DNA from: Tetrahymena thermophila SB210
Lineage: Eukaryota; Ciliophora; Oligohymenophorea; Hymenostomatida; Tetrahymenidae
Length of the DNA stretch: 64,000 nucleotides
Assembly (NCBI RefSeq): GCF_000189635.1
Contig: NW_002476169.1
Span: 372,001-436,000, forward strand
Direction of reading: 5' to 3'
The position numbers and the translations under genes are program-made. Under the pieces are notes generated by a model. The model was not told the origin of the DNA and did no database searches. It saw only the letters and a program-made list of their open reading frames with translations. Shown in pieces: positions 11,296-24,172 of the stretch. Positions within the stretch are counted from its first letter, which is position 1. Every line of letters starts with the position of its first letter.

Positions 11296-12591
11296 TCAAT
11301 CTTCTAAAAAGAACGAGCTGTTAGATTGCTAAGTTTACATATTTTAAGGTTTTTTGAGTTAAAATGTATTACATTTATTATTGTTATTTTAATATCTTGC
11401 TCTCAATTTAGGTTAATAATAGTATCTTTAAGTCTCAGATAACGAAAATTTGTTATTTTCATTTACTAAAGATTTCTCTTGCTGTTTTTAATTTTCGTAT
11501 AACTCTATGACTTATTACTCAGTCTTTTTATTTAACAATATTTTTACCTTCTAGGATAATGTTAGATCTTTACTAAAGATATTTTCAGAGATAGTTCCAG
11601 CCAATGAGCTTTCTGTTTATAAATTATTACTTTAGCTACTAAAATTGAGAGCTTAATTTTAACTGATAGCTTTTCTTATTTATTCGTTACATTTTTAAAC
11701 ACTTTCTTATAATTTTTTTTATGTTTGTGCTTTCTAAATTTATGAATTTTTTATAAGTGAAAGAATGGTTTAGTTATCGAATAAGTTTTCTTTTTCATAA
11801 AAACCTTAATTTAATAAGCTAGCCGTACTCAAGCTCTTAATCCTTTTCTATTTTTGAGCCTATAAATCTTTATTACTATTCTCAACTACTTGCTATTTAT
11901 ATATTTATTCATTTATTTTTTTATGTGATTAATTATCTTCTTTTAAAAATCTATTCGTATGTTCTAACTTTTCATTTGATTATTCTTCAATATATTTTTC
12001 TGATTCTACTTCTGTCTAAAGCTTTTTTGAAATTTTTTTCTAGGTAATTTTTTGTTCAGGATTAAGTAAATTAGACTTTTAAACATTTTGATACAGATTA
12101 ATGTCTTAATATTAAAGCTAATCTTATCTTAAGCTTAAAAATTTTACTCTTGAAGATGATTAAATTTCAGTATCACTTTACTTCTACTATTCAATTATCA
12201 ATTGGGATTAAGGCTTACTCTTATTTTATTAGCAGAATTAAATTTAACTCTAATGTCTTTATTTTGGTGACGGATCTTGGTATAGCTTAAATAAATTTAA
12301 ATCCTAGCTATATTTAATACAGTCGTTTTTTCCATTCTAATAAGCTAAACTCTGCTTTTTTAAGATTTGAAGGCTCTATTTTTTGTGTTTTAATTACTAG
12401 TTTAATGATGTAATCCTTCCTTAAAGACCATTAATATAATCTTTAATATCCATAGACTATGAGTTATAAATCTCAGTGTTTTACTACCCTATATATGGTA
12501 GTCTTTATTTTAAAGAGCTGTTATTTTATCTATTTGGAGGAGTTTTTAATTGTTATTCAACTTATTTTGTTTTAATTTTTTAAGTTTCCAT
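11296..12591 (-). CDS. Gln-rich, probably coiled-coil protein of unknown function
   Basis: Single open frame of 431 residues, ATG 12589-12591 to TGA 11296-11298, with no introns. I do not recognise a domain. Composition is dominated by Gln, Lys, Asn, Ser and Glu. Predicted helical stretches include KQSLQILKKQSLAYQNG near the N-terminus and EEQSNEKLEHTNRFLKED in the middle. Several Ser-rich patches and the near absence of hydrophobic runs argue for a soluble, partly disordered protein. Reality is supported by length: in this code and base composition a random 432-codon frame without TGA is unlikely. Codon content is also richer in G+C than the flanking DNA. It converges with the MFS gene and diverges from UBC12. 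Confidence 0.68.
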
Positions 12592-13276
12592 TCTATTTTG
12601 TTAAATAATTTTTCAGACAGTTGTGATTAAAAAATTGAATTTGTTATAATGATTGAATGAATGAATAAAGAAGGGTTTAATTTAATATTGTAGTTATTTT
12701 TATTTAAGACAGCTTGATTTATTTCTATTAAAAATTTAATTGTTGTTCTAAATTATAAAAAGAATTAAAAATTTATTTTATGGCTCTAAACACCCATCAT
12801 AATTTATAATTAAAATGTTTAATATTAATTAAATACTTTTAAGGAAGATAAAAATTATTTTGTAATTAATTATACTTAAGAACTCTCTCAAGAAATTTAA
12901 TTAAATGTTTGTTTAGCTACTTTCTGATAAAATAATATATAATAAATAAGAAATTTGATAAATCATTAAATACTATTCAATTAAATATTTGATTTCATTT
13001 GGTAAGGAAGAGAAGAAAGAGAATAGACCTTTCATTTTCTGATGGCACAGATCTATTGATAAATATTAAAAATTAAAGGAAGCAAATTAATTTTAGATAA
13101 TTAAAGAAATAGGCTTAGATATGATTTTAACGCGAAAAAATAAATAGCAAACACAATAAGTAAGAAAGTATCAAAAATTAAAACTTTAAAAAAAGACACT
13201 GTTTGTTTGTTTCTCAAAAAGAATAAATAATTTACAAAAATTAATTAAATAATAAAAAAAGTTTAGAAAAAAGGAA
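12592..13276. other. Intergenic stretch between divergent genes
   Basis: Upstream of both the Gln-rich gene and UBC12. A slightly less A+T-rich patch around 13001-13065 shows no open frame that joins UBC12 convincingly. No other feature seen. Confidence 0.5.
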
Positions 13277-13837
13277 ATGCTACAAGTTAAAAAGAAGAAA
13301 GAGGAAGAAAACAAGAGAATAGCTGAAGGTTAACCTATTGCTTAGAATGTCCAAAAGGTTACCCCTGGTTTATTACGTTTACAAAAGGATTTAGAAGATT
13401 TAGATAAGGATCTTCCCAACAACGCCAAGTTAGTTTGGCCTGATAAGTAAGTTTTAACAAAGATGGAATTGACCGTCTGGCCAGATGCAAGTACTTATTG
13501 GGGTGGTGCAAAATATTTGTTCACAGTTGAAGTTGGTGCAGACTATCCTCATCAACCTCCCAAAGTTCACTGCCACACCAAGATTTATCACCCTAATATT
13601 GATTTGTAAGGAAATGTCTGCTTGAACATTTTGAGAGCAGATTGGAAGCCTGTCTTAAATTTATATAATATCATTTCTGGTGTTCTTTTCCTTTTCATTG
13701 AGCCTAATCCTAATGATCCCTTGAATAAGCAAGCTGCCTCTCAAATGATTAATGACATTAAAGCATTTGAAGCTGATGTTAAAAAATCTCTTAGAGGTGG
13801 ATAAGTAGGCGGAGAATATTTCCCTAAGCTTATTTGA
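13277..13837 (+). CDS. UBC12: NEDD8-conjugating enzyme UBC12 (UBE2M-like)
   Basis: Single exon, 186 residues, against about 183 for human UBE2M. The E2 core is complete: HPQ-type PHQPPKV, the HPN motif in YHPNIDLQG, and the active-site Cys in GNVCLNILR (codon for Cys at 13619-13621). The following [19 protein letters not shown] and [13 protein letters not shown] are diagnostic of the UBC12 branch rather than ubiquitin E2s. A Lys/Glu-rich N-terminal extension ([11 protein letters not shown]) corresponds to the segment that in other species docks onto the NEDD8 E1. The enzyme accepts NEDD8 from UBA3-APPBP1 and passes it to cullins, activating cullin-RING ligases. Start is the first in-frame ATG. 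A short upstream exon, seen in some orthologs, cannot be excluded. Confidence 0.95.
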
Positions 13838-16605
13838 TAAAATAATTTAAATATAATTAATATATCTTTATGTAGTTATATGTAAATAATGTATTAAATC
13901 TTTAGATATACGTTCTGCATTTCACAATCTATCATTTTATATGAGCATCGTAGCATTTCCAAAGTTATATTTATTTAGAATTTTAAAAAATCTTATCATG
14001 TTATTCAAGCTCTTTTCTAAAAATAATTATTAATGAATAGAATGATAAATAGAATCAAAAATCATAAACGTAAATGGTTTTTTCAATCCAGCCAAATAAT
14101 ATAAAATAAGTAATGATGTAAAGATCATAATCTTATTTAATCATTTACTTCTTTTGTGCTTTTAACATATCGCAATGTAAATTAACATCCTATTTGTATA
14201 CTTTTAAAATCATAAAGTATATATCAAAATAGACTCAAAATAGTGATCGAGAGAGTATTTTGATAAATTCTTTAAGACAATACGTTTATTAGAAATTATT
14301 TAAGTAAATTTTTCAAAAAAAAAATCATTAGTAGTATTAATAGTAAGGAATTTATTTAATCTTTTATGAAGATATCAAAATATATGCTATTTATCCATGT
14401 TTGTTAACAATGAAAGAGACAATTAAATACTTAATTATTTATTAATAAAAAGAATCTATCTATTTGAATATTTTAATTGATCAAAATACTTTAAATTTAT
14501 CACAAATCATATTTAAATATCTCAAAAGTTTATAGCCACTTTTATTACATAAATTTAATATTTAAAGTTTTTATAAAATATTTCAAAGATAAAATATTTC
14601 ACATATTTATTTTAACAAATTTATTTCTTTAAGTGAAAGTAGAAATAATTTAATAATTTTAAATAAATAAATAAATATTTTTGATTTTTAAAAAAATTAA
14701 AATATTAATTTTTGATAATTCCACACAATAGTTAAATTTTTATCATGTATCACACACTAATTAAATTTTTATCATATTTGACCTTTATAAATGCTAAATT
14801 TCTAAAAATAAAGATCTTTTAAATGTGATTTTGTTTAAGTTTAATTTATTAAAATTTATTTATTGTATGCCTTTTTAAAATTTAATTAAATCATAATTAG
14901 AAATGAAGAATAACTCTCTTAAAATTTGAAATAAACAAATTAACTTAAAATACTTTTGAAATTTCAATTATTATTAAAAAATAAAATTTAACTTATAAAA
15001 TCCTATCACAATTAAAGCAAATTATAATTTTTCCAGATTAAAAATGTAAATCACTCCTTTTCAATTTAGATAATTCGCTTGTTCTATTTTTATGAATAAT
15101 TTTTTTTAATGATTGGCTCATTACTGTTCTAATTAATTGAGTTTTTTTATTAACAATTAAATGGTGCTAACTAAATGATCTTAAACTGTTTACTTATTTT
15201 TATTCATAAATTTATTGTTAACAACTCTATATTCTTAATGCTATAGTTTTAGTCAGTTTAATAATTATATATTTTTATTTTATTTTCACATAAATAAAAT
15301 AATAGATTTTCCAATTAATTCAATAATTAATTATACTTTTTTAACTTAAAATCATTATTTTCTAGCTCTCACAAAAGTAAGTTATCATTAATCTTTGAGA
15401 ATTATTTTCTCTGATAATCTAAAGAGATAAGTTAAGAGACAGAAATACAATTATTATTTTTATTCAATAAGATTGAATCACTTTTAAAATAGATTATGTT
15501 TACAAATATTTTCATTTTTAAGTGAGAGATGTACAATAAATTTAAATTTTAAAATTAATTAGAATAAAAACTTGATTTGGAATTAGCACAACTTTGGTTT
15601 ATTAAAATAAATACTTTATATGACTTCAATTTTGTGTTAATAAATATTTATAAAACGAAAATTGAAAATTGAGCCCACCAAGCCTAATGTATCATTAAAA
15701 ATTTTGAATCCATTCAATAATTTAAATAATACTTAACTTTATTTCATAAAATTTAGATTAGCAATAAACCATAAATTGATAGTAAGATATAATCCGTAAT
15801 TTCTGCAATATGATAAAATAATAATGATACTATGAAAAATCTATTATCTTTATATAAAGTCCATTTGAGTTGGTCAAAATTAAAAAAAAGATGTTATGAA
15901 AACTATTAAATAAGGTAAATATATTTTTAAATTTTATTATTGCTTACTTATAATAAATAACATATAACTTTTTAAAGTATACCAAAAATGATTTTAATGT
16001 TTAACTGAAAAAAAAAATGCTGAATTTGAGATGAATGAATTCTTAATACTTTATTTTTAATAATTTCCTAATGTCCCCCTTTTTCTTCTGAAAATATATT
16101 AAATTACTTATAATGTTCATTTTCAATTATAAATAATGACTAACAAACTAACTATGTGTTTAGTTTCAATTAATTTGTAAATTTAAGGTAATTAAATTAC
16201 AAATTAATAGTTTTAAAACCCTCACCATTTTTAATTGAATTCTTTTGTAATCTTTATAATAAAAACATTTTTTTATCTCTTTAAAGCAAATCAAAATGAA
16301 AATAAACAAATATTCTAAATTTAATTTTTTTAATTTTCCAAAAATGCTGCTAGTTATTTCACCACAAGGTTTTGAAATATAGCTAAATAAAAATTAGAGT
16401 GGATATTTCTCTGTAAATTACACAATCTGAATAACTATTTTGTTTAGATGACGTAAGCCTTGCTTAAGAGTTAAGTAAAAATAATAATAAAGTTAGAAAA
16501 ATGAAATTAGAATATAGTTAAGTCGATATTTGTGAAATTGGAGATTAGTATTTTTATATCTAAATAATAAATATTTATAATAATGTTCTAACCAATTACA
16601 AAAAA
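13838..16605. other. Long intergenic A+T-rich stretch
   Basis: The largest gene-free interval in the window, about 2.8 kb. It is very A+T rich, with only isolated G+C-bearing words and no open frame with coding character on either strand. It contains one hairpin (16169-16208). The open frame immediately upstream of the second MFS gene extends back to 16300 without a stop but looks non-coding. Confidence 0.5.
16169..16208. repeat. Inverted repeat, potential hairpin
   Basis: Perfect 12-bp arms ATTAATTTGTAA (16169-16180) and TTACAAATTAAT (16197-16208) around a 16-nt loop. It lies about 400 bp upstream of the MFS copy 2 start. A+T-rich palindromes are common by chance here, so function is doubtful. 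Confidence 0.6.
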
Positions 16606-18249
16606 ATGCAAAAATTAAATAATGAAAACTCTGATAAAGAAATATACAAGATAACAGTTTACCTTAGAGGTGTAGTTGTAAGTTTAGGATGTTTATACTA
16701 TGGGTTTAATAACAGTAGTTTGAACATTACACAATAACATATTTCTTACTTAAATGGATGGACTGATAAATCTGAAATATCGCTTTATATAGGATTAATT
16801 ACTTCTTCATTATCGTTAGGGTGCTTAATAGGTTCCCTTCTTACTTCTTAATTTCTCATAGCTACAAATTATAACTTTAGACTCTGTCTTATGCTGACTG
16901 ATGTACTGGGGATAGTTGGAATTATTGAATAAATTATTGACCATAGCTTTGGCCATTTCTTGTTGGGAAGGCTTCTTGCTGGATTAGCTTGTGGATTAAA
17001 CACAACTATTATACCTATATACCTCAAAGAATTTACACCTATGGCTCTAAGAGGTAAAACAGGTACATTTGTTTAAATATTTGCTTAATTAGGATCATTT
17101 TTATGTGTATGTCTTGGCATAATTTAACCTATTTATTCTCTAGATACTACAGTAGAAGATAAATAGTAATTTATTCAAGAGCTTATAAGTTAATAAAGCT
17201 TCTTTGAAAGAGAAATTGCATGGAGATTAACTCTAGGAGTTCCAATACTTATGTGTTTGATAAGAATTTTTTGTTTATATTCTGTTTATAATCAGCCTAC
17301 ACCAATTTAAATGGCACAAAGAAATTAGCTAAGAGCTCTTAAATTATATTTATCTGATATCTATTATCCTAATAGAGCCTAGGCATGCTATTAAGCATAT
17401 ATAAGCCATGTAAAAGAAAGTATCAGAGAGGTTTCAGAGCATAGCGAGATTTATTAATAAGATAATTTAAAGCAAAGTGATTTATTTTAAAGCCAAGGAA
17501 AAAATAAAAATGAATCAATGATTCATTAAAATATGAAAGGTGAAGTAGATTTTATCAGAACAACCTCGTTAAACAGATCTTTACTGGCAAGTGATGATCT
17601 AGTCTAAACAGAGATTTATAACTCATTTAGTCAAAAAAAATCTCGTAAAATGTAAAGAAGTAAGGTTAGAAGATTTATGTTAGGCTTAATAGTATAAACA
17701 GCATCTAGAGTAAGTGGCTTATCTGCTCTTACTTTTTATTCTAGTTTAATTTTCTCTGAATAAATTAAAAACCAAAGTCTGAATTATATCCTAATTGTCA
17801 TATTAGGTTTATCAGGTTTTATCTTCACATATCTTTCATTTTTTTTTATAGAAAGGGCAGGAAGAAAACCGCTTATCCTTCTTAGTACAATATTGTTGAT
17901 GATATCTTAATTAGGAATAGCCATATTTTCTATGCTAAATATGTTTATTTTTTCTTTTATATCGATCATGTTTTTTTTATTTGCTTTTGGTATAGGCTAA
18001 GGGGGAGTAACATGGCCATACACGATTGAACTTGTAAACTAAGAGCATGTGAGTTACTGTTCTGCTATGAGATGGACTTGGGTCTTAATTATTGGGGTTA
18101 CATTCCCTTTCACAAACTAACTTTTAGGATTATCAGGAACTTTTTTCACTTATCTTGGAGCAACCTTCCTTTGTTTTTTATACTTTCTAAAAGAGTTAAA
18201 AGAAACAAAAGGATTAACAAAGGAGTAAGTAGAGAGCATGTATTATTGA
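16606..18249 (+). CDS. MFS transporter, sugar-porter-like (copy 2)
   Basis: Single exon, 547 residues, paralogous to the gene at 9076 over its whole length. Shared signatures: LYYGFNNSSLN in TM1, LLGRLLAGLACGLNTT and PIYLKEFTPMALRGKTGTF (here the canonical Glu is kept), SRVSGLSALTFYSS in TM7, ERAGRKPLIL after TM8, and KETKG near the C-terminus. As in copy 1, a long hydrophilic Ser/Gln/Asn-rich cytoplasmic loop separates the two six-helix halves, but here it has no intron. Start 16606 was chosen because it aligns with copy 1. The frame is also open upstream with an ATG at 16501, which would add 35 residues of low coding character. Substrate unknown. Confidence 0.87.
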
Positions 18250-19595
18250 ATTAATACATATTTTATAATATTAAAAAACTCTCATTTTTAAAATAAAATA
18301 TATATTTAATAACAATAATGTAAGTAAATAAGATTTTAATAAGTCAAAGTATTATTTTTTACAAACAATTTAAATTTAACAAAATTTATTTTTATTCTAA
18401 TAATTTTTGAATAAAGAAAATATTTATTTAAAGATTTCTAAATAATTTATTAAAGGTTTAAAATATTAATCCATTTCAATATAATTCATAATTTCATTAA
18501 AAATTTTTATCCTAATAAGGAAAGAAATTAATTTTAGTTAAAGTAGCTAATTTAATAATATTTATAATTTCGTATAATTAATCACTTATCAAATAAGAAA
18601 ATAGAAATGCAAAACAATTTTGATAAATTAAAATTAAATTATTAATTTTCATTATTAACTTTTGTTTAGAAAACTTAATTTCTATTTTCTATTTATTCAA
18701 TAAAACATTTAATTTTTAAATCTTAAAATCAAACAAATACTTTTAAATTAAATTTTAGAATGCTATGAATATTAATAAAAAAAATTTATAATGAGATGTT
18801 TTGAAAACAAAATTATTGATTATTTATCTAAAATTAAAGTAATTAAGCATTATATTTAATTAGAAGATTGACTTTATACTAAATGGTTATCAGATAGTCT
18901 AGAATTTAGTCTTTGTTTATCTTTTTAAATAATAAAACAAAGGTATCAAGCTGTAATGCTTTGATCATAAATTATGAAATAAAAATTTTTATTTCAAATA
19001 TCTTATTGATAATAAAAAGACAATACTTTCAATTTCTTTGTTAAATATAAAGAAGTTAATGGAGAAGTTATCTTTAAGATAAAGATATATTGTAAAAATA
19101 TAATAAACAGCTATTTTTTTTAATGAAAATGTTACTTCATATAAAAGATAAATATGATATCTATTAATTTATTAAAAAATTTTTCATTCTATTCAAGCGT
19201 TAGAGATCAAATAAATAAAAAAGTATTAATTATCATTTACTGATTTACAGTAATTTTTAAATAAATTTGTTTGTTACTTGTTAATTTAAAATAAATGAAC
19301 AATTTTGTAATAGAAAAATTTGAAAATGTTGTATTGAAATCAAAAAGAAAAGTTTCATAACAAATTTAAAATATTTAATTTATAAAGAATTTGAAGAAAT
19401 TAGATAGACTACATTTTAATATTAGAATTCATTTTTAGTTTTTATAAATTATAAATTCACTATTATAATAGAAATATTATTTATTTATTTAAGTTAATTT
19501 AGGCATTTTTTATTGAAGTAAATTTGTGTAAATATGATGGATGGTAACTAAAATTAATTAAATGCTACTAGAGTCAAAACAAAATTAAGATTTCA
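18250..19595. other. Intergenic A+T-rich stretch between convergent genes
   Basis: About 1.3 kb between the end of MFS copy 2 and the end of the minus-strand surface protein gene. Nothing recognisable. Confidence 0.55.
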
Positions 19596-20870
19596 TCATA
19601 AAAACAATAATAAGACTATGAGTTAAATTAATGGAAGTGTCAATAAGAAAGGTTTGGAATAAGAGTATGGATTTTATGAGTTAGAGTTTGAAGTTTTGCT
19701 ATTAGATTTTGAAATATGCAAAGAAAACTATTATGAGATGATCTAACCCTTCTGAGTTAATTATCTAAGGAGTCCTGAAGGAGTGGTTTAAATAAACATT
19801 TCCACTTATATTTATGCACTTATTGAAGGCTCTACCAACTAGATCATAATGTGAAGAGAATTGTCAGTATTGTTCCATTAAGTTTAACTTTTGTCTACTA
19901 AAGACGAATAGTCAAATATCTAACCTTAATCATTCAAAAAGAATATCTTATTAAATGATAGCTACTTTTTATATGTTGAATCTTTAAACCAAATTCTTAA
20001 ATATAAATAGTCTCCAATTATATAAATTTTATCATTCACCAATGTAGTCCAATCTGATTAATACTCATTACCAGTTACATCTAAATCAGGTATAATTATA
20101 CAATTCATTCCAGGTTAGCATCCTTATGTTGATTTTGTATCCACATTAGAATTAAAAAACTGTACTTAATCCCTATTAGTAAATATATATGTAATCCAGC
20201 GATGAGATCTAAAAATAGTGTGTTCAGATCCTATCAATACTCTAAACCACATCTATTATACTATTTAAGAATTATCATCGCTTATTTGCTAAACATGAGC
20301 AAGCGTGTAGATATCATTAAGAGGAATTTAAATATTTTAATCTCCTTGCTAACCTCCAATAAGCTAACTAACATATGATTATTCGTTATTAAGTACAGGT
20401 ATCAGCATTGTATAGTTAGAATCTTCGTCAGACCCATTTAAATTACTAGGACTGTATTAAATATAGGTATATAAATAAGATCTACAATTATAAGAATTGA
20501 ATTAAGAGTGTTCAGAGTCTATTTTTATTTAAAAAACAACATAATTTTGTTAAGAATCATTAGCAGGATTTTCTTAAGTTAAATAAAAGCTATTAACAAT
20601 TATATCAAAGTTAGCAACATTAAGATTTATTTCTTATTCGCATTAATCACTTGCTTAATCTACTGCCATCGGTTTACAAACAATAGGATCAAGTTCAGTT
20701 GCATAGTAATTATTTTAACAAATGCATGCAGTTTAATAACTGTTAACTATTTCATTATCACCGCTACATGATAGACAAACGTTTTAGCTATCACATGTAG
20801 CGCAATCGTTAAAACATGTATCAGCCAAAGAAAGAGCAAAAGAAAAAATGAGCAAAACAATTTACCTCAT
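19596..20870 (-). CDS. Secreted Cys-rich surface protein, probably GPI- or tail-anchored
   Basis: Single exon, 424 residues. The N-terminus is a clear signal peptide (MRQIVLLIFSFALSLAD). It is followed by a short Cys-rich module (CFNDCATCDSQNVCLSCSG ... CICQNNYYA) of the furin/EGF-like kind common in ciliate surface proteins. The central ~300 residues are acidic to neutral, rich in Ser, Asn, Tyr and Gln, with several N-glycosylation sequons (NGS, NYT, NNT) and predicted beta character. The protein ends in a Ser/Asn-rich spacer and a strongly hydrophobic stretch (LLTLPLIQLIVLLLFLL) running to the very C-terminus, as in GPI-attachment signals. I do not recognise a named family. Role is inferred to be at the cell surface. 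Start is the ATG opening the signal peptide. Confidence 0.82.
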
Positions 20871-22577
20871 TTGTATATTTATTGTTTTATTTAATTAGTA
20901 ATCTTTTTGATCAAAGAATTGTTTCTATTTAAAAAATAAATTTGAAAACTGATTATATTAAATCAAAATAGAAAATCTGAAATAACTGAATATTACTTTA
21001 TTTGATTTTGAGGAAATCTGAATAAACTTTAAAAGCTATAATTAACAATTAATAATCTTTGAAAATTGTATTCTGAATACACCAATAGAATTTACTGACT
21101 ACCCATAGATAATTCATACTCTGAAAAATTTATGTTTTATTCTTCATAAAAAAAATAAAAAAACATAATAAATTTATTTAAAGCTATTTTACTTCATTCT
21201 AATTTCAATATAGAGTTCTTTTATTGTGCTCATTAAAAACAACATTTTTTTATTTTATGTTAAATTATATTTTTACTAACTTAAGAAATCTACATCATTT
21301 TCTGAATATATAATTTTTATTTGCATAAAATCAATAAAAAAATAAATAATATATTTAGAAATTTATTAAATTATATTTTTGAAGTATTTAATAAAAGCAC
21401 CATAATTTTATTCTAAAAAATAAATTTCTATTTTATTTAGACTGGGAAATATTTAATATTTATAATATTCAAAATGTATCTATAAATTTCATTAGAATTT
21501 AAATTAAACTAGCAAATCTAATTAATTATTGTTTGTCTGTTTATTTAATTATCAGCCATATAACTTATAGTATTCAAATAAAGAATATCTAAATATTCTT
21601 CGATATCTAATTTCCTTATATTTAAAATTATTTTTTTATTGAAGAATAATAAAATATTTGTCAACTTCATTTATAAAATATTTAGTTTTCATAAAATTAA
21701 TCATAATGAGGGAAAATGTTGCAAAATTTATTTTGATATAGAAATATTTATATTATAGTTTTTATAAATATTGTTGTTTATTCTAAAGTTTTTTAAATTT
21801 TTATCCCACCATCCTGTGTAATGAACCTAATTTATTTATTGGTTTCTTATCTAATCTAATCTAACTAACTAATATATAATTTAAAATCTTGAAAATTATT
21901 ATGGGATTTTCTTTTAAAGTAATAAATATTTTAATATTTTATTATCTCTATAAAAAAAGTCTGTAGTTTTGTAGATTTATTTATTTTATTGAAATATTTA
22001 TTTAGCTATTTTTAAAATCATTCTTTAAATGAATTTAGTATCTTATCATATTTATAAATCGTTCATTAACTAACCTCAAAATATTCCTTATTTTATAAAT
22101 TCAAAAAAAGTGTTTATTTATTTATAAGTTAAGTTAATATTAAAATAATGTCAAAGGGTTTGTTTGTGGTAATTGCAAATTGTTTAAAAAAATAGTAGCA
22201 TAAATAAATTAATTTAAAATATGTTTAATTTTTGATTATGAATTAAAACTTGTATAAAATATTTAAATAAAGTAAAAAAAAAAGTGAAAAAATTAAATAA
22301 AAATAATATAAAATGTTTACTTAGAGTTTTTTTTATTTTTAAATTTTTTATAATAGATTAATCCATAATTAATTAGTGATATTGTTAATATTTCAGGATG
22401 GAAATGATAATTTATAATTTTTATTGGATATTAAATTTTAATCCAAAGAAAAGAATTTTCTATTAAAATTGATATCAAAAATAATTTGAGTATCTTAATA
22501 ATTTGTAAAAGATTGCAAAATTTTAATTATTTTATTAAACTTTATTAATTAGAAGGGAGATAACTTAGTAAATACAA
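20871..22577. other. Intergenic A+T-rich stretch between divergent genes
   Basis: About 1.7 kb holding the upstream regions of the surface protein gene (minus) and the single-TM protein gene (plus). No coding-like frame, repeat or RNA recognised. Confidence 0.55.
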
Positions 22578-23475
22578 ATGGAGAAAATTTTAGATTATTT
22601 AAAAAATAATAGAGTAGTATAAGGGGCTTTAGTTTTAGGTGGTGTTGCAGCATCTGCCTACTTAGTTTATTAAAGAGTTAACGAAAGCAAATAAGAAGAA
22701 AACGTATTAAGTTTAGATGAAAGAATAAATTAAATCATATAAAATGCCTAGATTTAATAATATATGCAATATTAGTTTTATGATCTATAAACATTAATGG
22801 ATTTTACTGATTTATTTACTGAAATGGCTATCCCTGAGTTTAGAGAAATGGTTTTTAAATTTAGAGAAGGTACATATATTTTTCTTTTTAAATTTCATAC
22901 AAAAATATGAATAATTTTTATTTAATCTTAAATTAGAAAGAAGAGAATTGATGCATATTGATAAGTAAAAGTACTATAAATCTATCGTTGATTATAATAA
23001 TGAGATGTTAATGATAGTAGGAAAGTAATCTTAAAAACTGTTAAAATACGAAGGTTACAACGACGAGTACATGAGAGTAGCTATAAGTATTTTTATGAGG
23101 GAGCCTTAATACCAATAGAAAATTGTATATAGTCTTGCTAAAGTTAAATCATCTGTTGCTTCTTCTGATGTTACATTATCAGTTGAAGATGCTTAATCAA
23201 TTATTGCCTTCTTTATCAAATATGTTTAATCATAACCTGAAATACTTGTGCATTTAGTTAAGTATATAGTCCAATAAAATTAAAATACGGGATAAGTTCA
23301 CCCTGCTTTAAAAACAGCTTTATATGATTAGCTCTATCTAGAAAAAGGTTTTGAAGAAGAAGATTATTTAGTTGTAGGTTTAACTGATGAATTTTTGAAT
23401 GACCCTATTACTCAAAAGATACAGAGATAATATTCTGAAACATTAACATAATTTATTTAATATCACTCAGAATGA
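22578..23475 (+). CDS. Small single-TM helical protein of unknown function
   Basis: Two exons, 22578-22869 and 22937-23475, with a 67-bp intron; 276 residues. An N-terminal hydrophobic segment (VVQGALVLGGVAASAYLVY, residues ~14-32) follows a short charged leader and looks like a signal anchor or outer-membrane-type anchor. The rest is hydrophilic and helical, e.g. EFREMVFKFREERRELMHID across the splice junction and ILVHLVKYIVQQNQN further on. No motif of a known enzyme is seen. The topology (short N-terminal anchor, soluble domain behind it) would suit an organelle surface protein, but that is inference. The long frame, good splice signals and matched phases support a real gene. Confidence 0.75.
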
Positions 23476-24172
23476 TTGACTTAATTCCTTTGTAATTTTA
23501 TGTTCTCTTTAAAATTGGTAGCAAGTTTTTATTGTATAAATTTAAGAATTAATAAATAAAATTTACTCATTTATTACTTTAATAGTTTCAATGTAATCTT
23601 CTTAGAAAGAAAATCACTAAAAAGGTAGAATATAGATTGTATTTAAATATTTGAACTGTTCATAAATATGTTTAAATATTGTTTTAACTCTAAGGAAAAA
23701 CATATTTTGAGAAATAGAAATACAATATTTCATCATATAAGAGATACGAGCTGAATGTCTGAAGGATGTATTTTTTTCAGAAAATTTAGTAAAAATAGGT
23801 TTAAATTAAAAAAGTAGACTTGAAATTTAAATTTATTTTTATTTTTTTTTTAGTAAAAATTCTAATTAAATAAAAACAACAATTATAAAATTATATTGAA
23901 CTCATAAATTTTTGAAGCATTTAATTATAAATGGAAATTATGAATTCATGATCTTACTCTTAAATTGTCAAATAAAACCATAAATTAAAAAAATAGTTTT
24001 ATCTTAATTTAAAATATAAATATTAAAAATTAAATAATTTAAATTTAACATTAATATAATCGTAAATTTGGAAATTTAGAAATAGTCTTTTTTTTATGAG
24101 AATGAATTTAAATTAAAATTAATTTGTTGGTGTCAATTTATGCAGTTCATATAAAACATATTTTAGTATTTA
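23476..24172. other. Intergenic A+T-rich stretch between convergent genes
   Basis: 3' flanks of the single-TM gene and of the two-TM protein A gene. Nothing recognisable. Confidence 0.55.

Noticed and set aside
16501..16605. Upstream ATG that would lengthen MFS copy 2 by 35 residues
   Set aside because: The downstream ATG aligns with the paralog's start; the extension has A+T-driven codons. Kept only as an alternative.
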